The position numbers and the translations under genes were made by a program. The notes beneath the pieces were generated by a model. That model was not told the DNA's origin, did no database searches, and was given only the letters and a program-made list of their open reading frames with translations. A DNA stretch of 45,180 nt from a virus: IMG/VR virus record IMGVR_UViG_3300033146_006838, positions 1 through 45,180 of that record; one strand, given 5' to 3'. The first letter of the stretch is position 1; each line of letters begins with the position of its first letter. Positions 1-8,389 of this stretch are shown here, one piece after another.

Positions 1-119
1 TCTTGCGTTATATGATTAATGTAAAGCTTATTGTACCTAAAAGGGCTTACTATAAATGCGTTTTACGTATAAATTTTATAAGTAGCATAATGTAGCTTGC
101 GGAGCTGTAATAATAAACG

Positions 120-275
120 AATCGCAGCGAGCGACAGGGATAGAAGCGGCATCCTATTTTATGAGGACATAGATAATCTTAATCTGAGAGATATGACAAC
201 GGAATATCCTCGCAGATATAGATAATCTAAGTTCACATAAAATAGATACAGCGGATAGCCCGGCTGTCGCCCAAC
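120..275. repeat. Bacteroidetes-type intergenic repeat after terminase
   Basis: On the minus strand this reads as a CGGGCTATCCGCT block, an AT-rich middle and a GGATGCCGCTTCTATCCCT block. I recognise that paired arrangement as a recurrent intergenic repeat in Bacteroidetes genomes, but I cannot confirm the family here. It starts right after the terminase stop codon, and I saw no second copy in the window. The first 120 bases hold no gene or other signal I can name. Confidence 0.4.
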
Positions 276-1942
276 TAACTATAATGATTAGGTAATGATA
301 TACGAGAATAGATATTATCAACACGGTAATTGTTGCAACCAATAAACAAAGTATCCCAAGCATCACCGCCATCGGTGCGGAACTCTGCCGGGTCATCGGG
401 AGTGTCAGGCTTCTTCTCTCCTGACTTGTCTTTGCCCCAGCCGTTAGTAGTTACGGTTGTGCCTGTTTGCTCTAATCCTTTTAGTAGTGTTTCACAATTA
501 GGCCTGTTAAACTTAGGAAACAGATTGCGTCTGGCTTTCAGTGCATCGTCTATCTCTTTATGCTTAGCATCATGTTTCATCGGCTGCCCTATGTATGTGG
601 GTGTAATAAGCCAGCCGCGCTGCTCAAGTACTCTGATAATTGTTTGATAGAATGCCTCGGTAGATATACCGGATTTGCCTTGTGCAAATGTAGAATCATA
701 ATAGAATATAACATCCTTATTAGGCAACGGCTCATAGTAATCAGCAAATTCATTACAAACCTCAGTAAGCATACGTGGATGTTTTACATATAAGGCATTA
801 AGTGTTATGAGTTCGTTCTTTGCATAATTCGGCTGTCCTACTATCAGCCAATTAATATTGATGTTAGTATCGAATGCTATACATAACGGCTGATTAACAT
901 TAATATCTGTATCTTGAGTGCAATCATACGTTTGTGTTGTTGCAGCACGCCAATCAATATCACCGTAATCAGACCGGAAATTGTTTAGATATGAATTATC
1001 ATAAGCCTGATAGTAGTGTAGTTTTTCACTCAGAGCGGCATAAAAGCCACCTTCTGTATTTTTAAGGTTTTGAGATAATAATGCTGTTCTAAAAATAAAA
1101 GGATTAGTATTCCGGAACATATCATCAATATACCTTTGTCCTACTATTTCAATGTTTTCTAAAATGTCATAAATAACATAAAGAGATAATTCTTTACGAT
1201 AAAGGTTTAGTTCGTTATTTAGAGAATTAATTTTTCTTTTATAATAATTGCTCCCGGTACTTTGTGAAATGATAAGAGAAATTTCATAAATAAGACCTTC
1301 TATTAATTTAAGAAGCTCCTTATCCATTTTGTCATCTTCATTCAACAACCAAAGTCCTTGCTTTGAAGTAGGCATATCAGACACAATAGTATAACCGGTA
1401 TGCCATGGACATTCAGTAAAATACGATAATCCGGAAGTCGCCAGTATTGTTTCATTAAGTATTTTATTATAATTAAGCGTTTTGGCTTCATCAGCTATCC
1501 AATAATCTAAAGTTAAAGAGTTTGAAGAGAAAGGAATATCTTGTGAAATTATAGGATTTACAGAACCGTTATACCAATGAATGAAGTAATCCCAACCACT
1601 GTTTGAGCGAGGTTTTATATACGGCTCTTCAAAACCGGCAGAAACCGGAGCTTTACGTCCGATAAAATAATGTTGTCTTTCGTGATAGCCTAAACGGTCA
1701 AGAGCATGTAAAGTCGCGGGTAATGTTCTTGTTAAAGCTTGCTTATAAGTTTGTGCTACTATTGCTCCCGATGAACGCGGCATCGCCTGAACATTACGAA
1801 GCAAAACAGGAGCGAGAATGCCCTCAGATTTACCGAAACGCCTTGAAGCTATTGCAGTAAGATTTCTTGCTGCAATTTGCCATACATATTGCTGTGCGGC
1901 ATTCATGTAATATTTTTTAGTCTTCATTTTCATCAATAACAA
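275..1942 (-). CDS. Terminase large subunit (TerL)
   Basis: This is the packaging ATPase/nuclease that threads phage DNA into the prohead and cuts it. A Walker A variant, SRRFGKSEG, lies at residues 33-41 and a Walker B, WIADEAK, at 148-154 with the D-E pair at 151-152. A coupling-like segment SDMPTSKQG lies at 188-196. The C-terminal half shows the acidic pattern of the RNase H-like nuclease: IAFDTN (D358), FYYDST (D416) and DGGDAWD (524-530). At 555 residues it has normal family length. Several Met codons crowd the start; Met-6 at position 1927 would reduce the overlap with the upstream small-subunit gene. It is the last gene of the head/packaging transcript, followed by an intergenic repeat. 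Confidence 0.85.
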   Translation of the reverse strand: MLLMKMKTKKYYMNAAQQYVWQIAARNLTAIASRRFGKSEGILAPVLLRNVQAMPRSSGAIVAQTYKQALTRTLPATLHALDRLGYHERQHYFIGRKAPVSAGFEEPYIKPRSNSGWDYFIHWYNGSVNPIISQDIPFSSNSLTLDYWIADEAKTLNYNKILNETILATSGLSYFTECPWHTGYTIVSDMPTSKQGLWLLNEDDKMDKELLKLIEGLIYEISLIISQSTGSNYYKRKINSLNNELNLYRKELSLYVIYDILENIEIVGQRYIDDMFRNTNPFIFRTALLSQNLKNTEGGFYAALSEKLHYYQAYDNSYLNNFRSDYGDIDWRAATTQTYDCTQDTDINVNQPLCIAFDTNININWLIVGQPNYAKNELITLNALYVKHPRMLTEVCNEFADYYEPLPNKDVIFYYDSTFAQGKSGISTEAFYQTIIRVLEQRGWLITPTYIGQPMKHDAKHKEIDDALKARRNLFPKFNRPNCETLLKGLEQTGTTVTTNGWGKDKSGEKKPDTPDDPAEFRTDGGDAWDTLFIGCNNYRVDNIYSRISLPNHYS

Positions 1943-2501
1943 CGGTTTCAGCTTGCGTAATCCTGTTATCTAAATTGTATTTTTTGCGAAGTTTTTCTTT
2001 TAACTCTTTTAAATTAGGCAAAGGTTTGATACCGAGAACAGAGGGGTCGGAAGTTATTTCAGGAAAAAAAGGAATAATATCATCAAAAGGAGGCTTAATA
2101 ATATCTTCTTTGTCTGTAAGATTATGCTTTCCGATTATGTTCAGCAAATAACCTTGAGTGTAGGCATCGCCTTTGGCAACGGCAACTTCTAAGGCTTTTT
2201 TTGCATTTTCGACAATAAAATAGCGATGCCAAACTTTTTTTGCATCGCCTGTTGCATCTTTTTCTGATGCAATCATTCTTTCTATTACCGAAATATCATT
2301 ACAAATCTGAGGAAATGTAATAAAAGGATATTTTTTTTTAGCTTTTTTATATAAATCATAATCAGTAATAATAAGCTTTTCTAATTTCAAGTCAAGAACA
2401 AAAAGCAACCTGTCAGCATATTTTTTCTCATCTTCATTAAGAACTATATGCGTATTGTCGAAACTTTCGATTATTTTTTCAATGAATGCTTTTTTAGGCA
2501 T
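1917..2501 (-). CDS. Probable terminase small subunit
   Basis: This 194-residue, highly charged protein overlaps the start of the TerL gene, the usual place of the DNA-recognition subunit of terminase. The middle (about residues 55-95) is helical with alternating basic and acidic residues, and a proline-rich segment near 140-160 precedes a basic helix. I see no textbook helix-turn-helix, so the call rests mainly on position, size and translational overlap with TerL. It may instead be an accessory packaging protein, with the shorter upstream gene at 2494-2781 being the true small subunit. Confidence 0.5.
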   Translation of the reverse strand: MPKKAFIEKIIESFDNTHIVLNEDEKKYADRLLFVLDLKLEKLIITDYDLYKKAKKKYPFITFPQICNDISVIERMIASEKDATGDAKKVWHRYFIVENAKKALEVAVAKGDAYTQGYLLNIIGKHNLTDKEDIIKPPFDDIIPFFPEITSDPSVLGIKPLPNLKELKEKLRKKYNLDNRITQAETVVIDENED

Positions 2502-2781
2502 CTGTTATTTGTTTTAGTTCAAGCTTACTTATTAATTTCAAAGCTTCTTGCTGTGCAGCCGGACTGCCCATTTTTGCTGTACTTATTATTTCTTTTCTGA
2601 TTTCATTCTCACTGATCAGTCTGCCGCGATGATATGATTTATATAAATCTGTATTAACATCCGTAACTTCATTCATAAAATCAGAAATATCAATACATAC
2701 TAATATTGCTGTTTCTTTAAATGAAAAAAAATTGGCTGCATATTCTTCAGTTTTTTTTAGAATGTCTTCTGAAAATATCAT
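2494..2781 (-). CDS. Small terminase-associated protein (possible DNA-binding)
   Basis: I chose the start at 2781 (MIFSEDILKK, 95 residues) because the longer version adds a residue run that only overlaps the upstream gene. The C-terminal part, YHRGRLISENEIRKEI followed by AKMGSPAAQQEALKLI, resembles the pattern in small terminase subunits of Bacteroidetes phages. There, a basic turn is followed by a G-S-P-A-A-x-x-x-A-L helix. It overlaps both neighbours, so it is translationally coupled to the probable TerS and TerL genes. A role in packaging is inference from position and this pattern. Confidence 0.5.
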   Translation of the reverse strand: MIFSEDILKKTEEYAANFFSFKETAILVCIDISDFMNEVTDVNTDLYKSYHRGRLISENEIRKEIISTAKMGSPAAQQEALKLISKLELKQITDA

Positions 2782-3274
2782 GTTTGTCGAATAATTGAGC
2801 TTTTGATATTGCTGTGTTAATTTTTTCAAGATAAAGGTTGTAAATATCAATATCTGTGCAAATGACACCTGCCTCGTGTGCGGGGTTTGGAGTTGCGTTT
2901 GCTGATTGATTTACTGTTATAGAAAATTTATCATTCTTTATAAGGAAGATTTTTAAATGAAAATTGCCGACATAAATTTCATCAAACAGATTTGCAGCAA
3001 AAAACATTAAATCCGTTTTATATCTGCGAACAGCAACATTAAAAACGCCTGTAATTAAATTAATATAGCCATTCTCTTTAGCTTTTTTTAAAGCTCTCAA
3101 AAATTGCTCTGAAATAGAAAAAGAAGTTATTGTAATGTCTGCTTTACCGGAAATAAAAAGCAGATAAAGCAGTAATTCGTAACTGCTCCATCTGCCTTCT
3201 GTAAAAAAGTGAGTATAAGGCTCCGAAATATCACCTATTTCGGATTTTATTTTTTTTAAATGATTACTTATCAT
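2747..3274 (-). CDS. Phospholipase D-like (HKD) domain protein
   Basis: The segment FHLKIFLI with the following VNQSANATPNPAHEAGVI matches the layout of a PLD-superfamily HKD half-site: H-x-K, then a serine/asparagine turn (S-A-N), then E-x-G-V about ten residues on. Only one such motif is present in 175 residues. An active enzyme of this family would therefore have to dimerise, as single-motif PLD nucleases do. The upstream half (ITSFSISEQFLRALKKAKENG) resembles the Rossmann-like strand-helix start of the fold. The canonical Asp of HxKx4D is not in its normal place, so activity is uncertain. It lies between virion and terminase genes. Confidence 0.55.
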   Translation of the reverse strand: MISNHLKKIKSEIGDISEPYTHFFTEGRWSSYELLLYLLFISGKADITITSFSISEQFLRALKKAKENGYINLITGVFNVAVRRYKTDLMFFAANLFDEIYVGNFHLKIFLIKNDKFSITVNQSANATPNPAHEAGVICTDIDIYNLYLEKINTAISKAQLFDKHDIFRRHSKKN

Positions 3275-3549
3275 TTGATAAATAATGGGATTATTTTGCT
3301 GTTTTTTACAAAAGCAATTCCTTTTTTAGAGTTTATCAGCGTTCTGTATTTTTCAGAAATATTTTCTTGATTGCCACCCGCTCTTGTAACAACAAAATCT
3401 TTTATTTCAAAACTTGTTATTTGAAAATTATTCCATCGTTCTTCAAAGCCTGTATCTTGGGCTATATAACCGTTGTCTATTAGTAAATATGCAGATGCTT
3501 TTTCGCCGTTAAGTACTAATGTTAAAAAATCAATAAGTATTTGTTTCAT
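3271..3549 (-). CDS. Hypothetical protein, 92 aa
   Basis: I do not recognise this protein. It has a hydrophobic N-terminal helix (ILIDFLTLVLNG), a charged middle and a basic C-terminus. Its stop overlaps the start of the PLD-like gene by four bases, so the two are probably translated together. A structured spacer of about 100 bases separates it from the upstream virion gene; it contains the inverted pairs GATAAC/GTTATC and GGCTGA/TCAGCC. Confidence 0.5.
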   Translation of the reverse strand: MKQILIDFLTLVLNGEKASAYLLIDNGYIAQDTGFEERWNNFQITSFEIKDFVVTRAGGNQENISEKYRTLINSKKGIAFVKNSKIIPLFIK

Positions 3550-3648
3550 AGCTAATTGTTAAGCGCTATCTACCTGTTGATAACATATAGTCGTTATCTT
3601 CCTGTTGGCTGAATTTTGGCTCAGCCTGTAGATTGACAGCATATATTT

Positions 3649-5271
3649 TTAAAATGGCTTTTCGTATGATTGTTTTAAGCCTAATTTATAACCTCTTTTA
3701 AAAACTTCCGGAACAATCGCTCCGTAAGGTTCTGATATTTCTCCTGTAGCTTCGTTCATATAAAACAAACTGCATTTTTTTATAGTTTTTTCATTTAAAC
3801 CATTGTGGAGATGAGAATGAGATAGCATATAGTTAACTCTTAATAAACGTGATTTAGGAACACCCCATCCCATACCTGATTCTTCACTGTCGATAATGTC
3901 AGAAAATTTAATTTTACGAATAACCGGTTTAGCCTGTGCATTATTCCAGAACATTCCGTATAAACTATAAATTGAAGTGTCAACATAGGATGTATAAAAA
4001 TAATCCATGCCGAGAGGTTTTATAACTAAACTCCAAACTGTTTTATTTCCGATTGGAGGTGTGGAACTGTAATATAATGATTTAAAAGCGTAAATTCGTA
4101 CGAAATTAGTTCCTGCATATTCCTGCACACTCGGATATGTGCCTCTGAAATTATAAGAAGTATTGTTATTAAGTTCGCAAACAATAGAGCCTTCGTTTGA
4201 GAAGAAAAGAGGATCTGCAAAATTGTTTAAAATATTATTAATAGTCTCCCAAGCTCCGTCAGTTTCATTCCAGACATTTCGATTATACCCTTCTGAATTG
4301 TTGAAACCTATTTGGTGGTTTCCATTTCTCATTTCTGTAGGAAATGCAACAAAATGGTTGTTTGCAACTGATGTCATCCAACAATCGCTTCCGTCATGTG
4401 CCGGTACTACGGGTATTTGAGAGCCTAATTCATTTCGTAAAGCCGTCCAAGCTGCGGAGATGAAAGTTGACCAAGATGCACTTAATTTTCTTTGTTTGTA
4501 ATCTTTGTATGTTGAGCGGCTTTTTATTGCTTCAATACCTTTGTTTACTCCCCATACGTTTTCAAAAGAATTTAAACTTATCTTCACATAACATCTAAGA
4601 GTAACATCGTTAGTTATATTAGTTCCATCGTTGGCAACATTAGCTGTCAGCCAATCTTTTACCAAAGCAGATGTACCGAGCTGCAAAATATTAGGACTTA
4701 TTTTTATGCCTTTGTCAAAAATGTCCCACAATGCGAAATCATAAGAACCGTAAGCGTGCATGTTTCCTTGACCAAAATCAAAAAATTTTTTATTTAAGAT
4801 AAGTCTAATGTAATCAATAGCTTTGCCTGCTGAAAATTTTAAATTTACAAAATCAAAAGTTTTTGCTTTGTGAAAATTTTTAAAGCTTAATTGTTTCTTC
4901 ACATTCGATTGTTCACTGTCTTCAATTAAAACAATATCTGTTTCAGCAGGCGTTTGTTTCTCAGGAATTAGTGTGATTTCAGATGCTACATTATCATGTA
5001 TGGCATTTACATCAGTGCCGCTTGATGATGAAGAGCAAAGGAAGAAAAAAACTTCAATTAGAACGGTGAATAATTCATCTTGCGATGCTATAGTAGGGAC
5101 TGTTACGTCTCGCCAATCTATTGGTATCGTTCCGAAAATTTCATCAACAATGTCTATTATTTCGGAATTAAGGCGTTTTCTAACACCTGCCGTATTACCA
5201 AGATTATGCTCTTGACCATTATTATTAATAATGACGTTTCCGTTTGATAATTTAGTAAATGTTATTGCCAT
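3649..5271 (-). CDS. Virion/tail appendage-like protein
   Basis: This 540-residue protein starts with a short beta-rich region (FTKLSNGNVIINNNGQEHNL). It also has the segment DIVLIEDSEQSNVKKQLSFKN, of a type common in phage appendage proteins, where a D-S-x-x-x-N-x-K-K motif leads into a structural domain. The rest is rich in Asn, Ser, Tyr and Trp without enzyme motifs, consistent with a surface fibre or receptor-contact protein. It lies at the end of the head/tail-tube gene block and overlaps the upstream small gene by ten bases. The exact role (fibre, decoration or spike) cannot be settled from sequence alone. Confidence 0.5.
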   Translation of the reverse strand: MAITFTKLSNGNVIINNNGQEHNLGNTAGVRKRLNSEIIDIVDEIFGTIPIDWRDVTVPTIASQDELFTVLIEVFFFLCSSSSSGTDVNAIHDNVASEITLIPEKQTPAETDIVLIEDSEQSNVKKQLSFKNFHKAKTFDFVNLKFSAGKAIDYIRLILNKKFFDFGQGNMHAYGSYDFALWDIFDKGIKISPNILQLGTSALVKDWLTANVANDGTNITNDVTLRCYVKISLNSFENVWGVNKGIEAIKSRSTYKDYKQRKLSASWSTFISAAWTALRNELGSQIPVVPAHDGSDCWMTSVANNHFVAFPTEMRNGNHQIGFNNSEGYNRNVWNETDGAWETINNILNNFADPLFFSNEGSIVCELNNNTSYNFRGTYPSVQEYAGTNFVRIYAFKSLYYSSTPPIGNKTVWSLVIKPLGMDYFYTSYVDTSIYSLYGMFWNNAQAKPVIRKIKFSDIIDSEESGMGWGVPKSRLLRVNYMLSHSHLHNGLNEKTIKKCSLFYMNEATGEISEPYGAIVPEVFKRGYKLGLKQSYEKPF

Positions 5272-5507
5272 ATATCTATAATTTGCCAGTTTTTAAATCT
5301 TATATTGTCAAAATCAATAAGGCTTTTAGCTATTATTTGCATTTCATCACTATCACTAATGATTTTCATTTTTTCATGCAAACTTTTCATTTTATTTGTA
5401 ATTTTTGCATTTTCGACAAACATCTGTTTCTTAGTTAAAAAAAGGCTTTCGTCATTATTAAAATAATTCTTTTCTCTGTAAGATAAATTATTCCAATCGT
5501 AAGCCAA
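5262..5507 (-). CDS. Probable frameshifted extension of the upstream small tail gene
   Basis: This 81-codon frame (AYDWNNLSYREKNYFNN...) has only a TTG at its apparent start. Its reading frame is open upstream, through the end of the 5567-5854 gene and back to that gene's A9-G5 run. It lies in the -1 frame relative to that gene. It is therefore more likely made as a -1 frameshift extension than from its own start. The pair sits directly after the tail tube gene, where many long-tailed phages place the G/G-T tail assembly chaperone pair. The sequence is Lys/Asn/Asp-rich and predicted helical. Independent initiation at TTG remains possible. Confidence 0.5.
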   Translation of the reverse strand: MAYDWNNLSYREKNYFNNDESLFLTKKQMFVENAKITNKMKSLHEKMKIISDSDEMQIIAKSLIDFDNIRFKNWQIIDIWQ

Positions 5508-5566
5508 TAATTTGTTAGTAATTGGCTTACTTTTTGGAATATCCTCGGCAGAATCAGAATTTTGTA

Positions 5567-5854
5567 TTATTTGTCTTCTTTCGCTTTGTCGTTCGGGTCT
5601 TCGATAATTGCTTTCGGTTTCTCTTTTCCCCCTTTTTTTTTAGCAATTTGTTCGCCAACGGTAACAATATATTTCAAACGGTTTTCAAGCATATTAAAAG
5701 CCATATCACCCGGCTTAACATCTTTTTGTGCTTTTAAAAACTTTGACCATTTGTCAGGCTCGGAAGGGTTTAAACGTTTTTTTTCGTTGTACAACTTAAC
5801 GCCTTGAGCGAAAGTTCTCTTTTTATTTTTTAGGTGTTTTTGAATTTCGTTCAT
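5567..5854 (-). CDS. Small basic tail protein, candidate tail assembly chaperone
   Basis: A 95-residue, helical, lysine-rich protein encoded directly downstream of the tail tube gene. Near its end it contains K-K-K-G-G-K encoded by a run of nine A and five G residues (plus-strand T run at 5633-5641). The phase there gives an A AAA AAA heptamer suited to -1 slippage. Its stop codon is followed by a frame that remains open in -1 into the next gene. Position, size and slippery run suggest the gpG-like half of a tail assembly chaperone pair. No sequence family is recognised. Confidence 0.5.
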   Translation of the reverse strand: MNEIQKHLKNKKRTFAQGVKLYNEKKRLNPSEPDKWSKFLKAQKDVKPGDMAFNMLENRLKYIVTVGEQIAKKKGGKEKPKAIIEDPNDKAKEDK

Positions 5855-5905
5855 ATATATATATAAATGTAGAATAGATTTTAAATTAAAATCTATTCCG
5901 TGTTA

Positions 5906-6856
5906 TTATGAAAAATTACCAAGAGTTATAACATAAACAGGGGCGATGAGCGTTCCTGTGTTTGTAATTTCAAACCATTCTGTGTCAGCATCAATTAATG
6001 CAGCAGCAGCAAACTCTCCTGTAAAAGCGAGACTGTTAGCTGAAAGTGCATCAAACTCAATTCTGAGACGTTCACCTTCATCTAAATTAGTTATAGTTGT
6101 AAGAACAGTAGGGGCAGTGTTCGCACCAACTACCCAACGATGAGAAACAGAAGCATCAATTGCTACGGCATCAATTGCCATTCGCTCTGCTTCATATAAT
6201 ATAGTTGTTTCGGTTATTATTTCGCCTGAATAAATCATTGCAGGTTTGCAACTTGCTGCTTCAATAGTATATGTTATCCCTTTTTCATCAGAATAAGCTT
6301 TCCCTGAATTTTCAGAACCTGCAATTGTAGCCGGTATATCTTCAGTTCCTACAACTCTTAATTGCCCGCCTTTACTAAATTCTTTCAGTATAACTATAAC
6401 GTCTGAATTTTTAAATAAAGCTGTCATACCAAGTGCTTCGGCAGTAACACGCGGATAAAATGCAGTTGCTGTTATTCTAAAGAATTTTCCGTCGGTAGGT
6501 CCGTCAATTTCTCCGATAAGCTCGCCCATTTCCTTGGTGCTGTATAATGTATGCCAATACTTATTTGGTTTAAGTGTAAAATCATCAATATATCTTACCA
6601 AATCGGCAGGAGTAACCGGCGGGCCGACACTCGGAAAACTCTCTATGTCGTTTTTATCAATCACATAAAGGGTTGTGGCAATACCTGCCATGTTACAGAT
6701 ATTTGTTTTTTCGAGAGAAACAAAAGGAACAGCCATTGCTGTGATGCCGGGCAGTGTAAAGAAAAATGTATCGGCAGCTAAATCTATTGATGTGCCGACA
6801 AGTAATAGTAATAATATAATTATTATGTTTTTGGATTTAAAGCCGATATTTTTCAT
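5906..6856 (-). CDS. Tail tube-like structural protein with odd N-terminus
   Basis: From residue 41 onward (MAVPFVSLEKTNICNMAGI...) the protein resembles the tail tube proteins of Bacteroidetes long-tailed phages. It has a segment around ALFKNSDVIVILKEFSKGG, then a G-x-E-D-I-P-A turn, a D-E-K-G-I-T-Y strand and ending CKPAMIYSGEI near residue 210. About 100 more residues form a beta-rich C-terminal domain, perhaps an Ig-like or TP0-like decoration. The first 40 residues look like a signal peptide: basic start, I/L core, then GTSIDLAAD. That is unexpected for a cytoplasmically assembled tail protein. Met-41 at position 6736 is an alternative start. It directly follows the major capsid gene. 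Confidence 0.6.
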   Translation of the reverse strand: MKNIGFKSKNIIIILLLLLVGTSIDLAADTFFFTLPGITAMAVPFVSLEKTNICNMAGIATTLYVIDKNDIESFPSVGPPVTPADLVRYIDDFTLKPNKYWHTLYSTKEMGELIGEIDGPTDGKFFRITATAFYPRVTAEALGMTALFKNSDVIVILKEFSKGGQLRVVGTEDIPATIAGSENSGKAYSDEKGITYTIEAASCKPAMIYSGEIITETTILYEAERMAIDAVAIDASVSHRWVVGANTAPTVLTTITNLDEGERLRIEFDALSANSLAFTGEFAAAALIDADTEWFEITNTGTLIAPVYVITLGNFS

Positions 6857-6907
6857 ATTGTTTATGTGTGTTTTTGTTTATAAAAAAAGTATAATAAAGA
6901 AAAATTA

Positions 6908-6926
6908 AAAGAGGCTTAGCCTCTTT
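6908..6926 (-). terminator. Terminator-like hairpin after major capsid gene
   Basis: AAAGAGGC and GCCTCTTT form an eight-base-pair stem with a three-base loop, just after the capsid stop. On the minus strand the stem is followed by a T-rich run. It probably causes partial termination, giving more capsid than tail tube message. Confidence 0.6.
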
Positions 6927-6929
6927 ATT

Positions 6930-7958
6930 TTATTGATAATCGCCTGCCAGTTCTACAGAAACAGGTGTTCCGTCGTTCACTTGAAATTCTTTTTCGTGAA
7001 TAGAAACGATTCTTGCACCAAAATCAGCTTGTAACCAAAATTGAACAATGTTTGGATCTTCAAAAGGATTACGTATTTGAACAAATTCAACATCACCCAT
7101 AGTGTCCATCCCAAAATGGAAATTACCGGGAATAGTTAATTCAATTCTGTCGCCTGTACCCATATGTTCAGAAACAACAAGTGTTATTTTTGCTTTTGCT
7201 TTTTCATTTATATATCGTTGCAATCCGTTTAAATCCCAATCTTTATACTTGAATTTGTTTTCAAGTGCATCAATAGCAAATAAATAAACATTGTGAGTTA
7301 TATAAAGTACTCCGTTTTTGCGAAGGAAAGAATGTGCCGCACGAACAAAATCAACAAGAGTATTAACTGCTGTGTAATCAGTTTCATCAACCGGAGCAAC
7401 TATGGCACCTGTTGGTTTAAGATTGCCGTTTGCTGCCGATATATCTGTAGCAGTTATGAAATCGTCAATTTTTTTATCGTAACCGTCAAAAGTACCTTGC
7501 GGAGTTAAAACAGCAGGGTTTCTTTCTGCCGACCAAAGTGCATCCAATACATCTTCAGTAGCTGTTTTTACAACATTTGCCGAAATAAGCTTTTCAAACG
7601 GATGTTTTTTTGTTTGATTTAATGCTGTTCCCGGAGCAGGTACGTTCATTAATTTTTTTGCATTATAATTCTTGATATTATCTATCATAGAAATATATGC
7701 AGTTTTGGGAGCAAGTTCAGCCTCTCTAAACTTCATTAAATCATCTTCGTTTGTTATTGCCGCTCCCGGTACGTAAGGTTTCAATAAACCTCCGCGTCTC
7801 TGTGCTTGAGTAATTACATCAATTCCGGCAACTTGTAAAAGTTGAATCCCTGCATTTGCAAGTTCTGGAGCCATGATGTAATAAGGCAATAAACGTAATT
7901 GTTCTTGGTACTTTTTCGCTTCTTGCGATATGGAAGTAACCGTAATAATGTCAGCCAT
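6930..7958 (-). CDS. Major capsid protein
   Basis: This 342-residue protein sits after an S49 protease and a coiled-coil scaffold-like gene, the classic protease-scaffold-capsid order of HK97-fold heads. It begins with short helices (ISQEAKKYQEQLRLLPYYIM) and has the mixed alpha/beta composition of HK97-type capsid proteins. A late segment runs FGMDTMGDVEFVQIRNPF then WLQADFGARIVSIHEKEF, like the P-domain and A-domain C-terminus where receptor-free strands close the subunit. No signal or catalytic motif is present. A terminator-like hairpin follows. Assignment is from order, length and fold-type features rather than a search. Confidence 0.7.
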   Translation of the reverse strand: MADIITVTSISQEAKKYQEQLRLLPYYIMAPELANAGIQLLQVAGIDVITQAQRRGGLLKPYVPGAAITNEDDLMKFREAELAPKTAYISMIDNIKNYNAKKLMNVPAPGTALNQTKKHPFEKLISANVVKTATEDVLDALWSAERNPAVLTPQGTFDGYDKKIDDFITATDISAANGNLKPTGAIVAPVDETDYTAVNTLVDFVRAAHSFLRKNGVLYITHNVYLFAIDALENKFKYKDWDLNGLQRYINEKAKAKITLVVSEHMGTGDRIELTIPGNFHFGMDTMGDVEFVQIRNPFEDPNIVQFWLQADFGARIVSIHEKEFQVNDGTPVSVELAGDYQ

Positions 7959-7980
7959 GGTATTTTTTTATATTAAGTTT

Positions 7981-8388
7981 TTAACTTTTATACTCGTCAA
8001 GCTCTTTTGTGAAAGCTGCAAGTTTTTCAACAATAGAAACACCTTCAGGCATCCTAACTACATTAGGGTCTGCATCTGCATTTCCGTCTGTTTCTTTTGA
8101 AGCAACAAGCGAAGAAGCTCCGGGAGCTTTTCTTAATTCTGCAATTTCTTTTTCAAGTTCAATATTTTTTTCGTTTGCTTTTGCAAGTTCCGACTGAGCT
8201 GTTACTTTTTGCTCTTTTTCTTCTTTTAAAGATTTTTCAAGCTCTGCAACTTTCGCAACTGCTGTTTCTTTTTCTTCAATTAGTTTTCCTGAAGCTTCAA
8301 TTTGCTCTTCAGTCATTTCAAATTTCGCTTTTCCGTCTTCAAGTTGCACACTTGTCAGTCCTAAAAATATTAAGAATTTTTTAAACAT
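7981..8388 (-). CDS. Scaffold-like coiled-coil protein
   Basis: Residues about 20-90 form a nearly uninterrupted charged heptad pattern (EEQIEASGKLIEEKETAVAK, ELEKSLKEEKEQKVTAQSEL), followed by a flexible Gly/Ser/Asp linker and a short C-terminal helix. Its place between the S49 protease and the major capsid protein makes it the likely scaffold or protease-delta domain, used in prohead assembly and then cleaved. The first 17 residues (MFKKFLIFLGL...) are hydrophobic, which is unusual for a scaffold and could be a membrane or core anchor. At 135 residues it is short for a scaffold. Confidence 0.55.
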   Translation of the reverse strand: MFKKFLIFLGLTSVQLEDGKAKFEMTEEQIEASGKLIEEKETAVAKVAELEKSLKEEKEQKVTAQSELAKANEKNIELEKEIAELRKAPGASSLVASKETDGNADADPNVVRMPEGVSIVEKLAAFTKELDEYKS

Positions 8389-8389
8389 A

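Noticed and set aside
154-396. 80-codon minus frame at the window edge
   Set aside because: It overlaps the end of the terminase gene in another frame, contains the intergenic repeat, and looks like a shadow.
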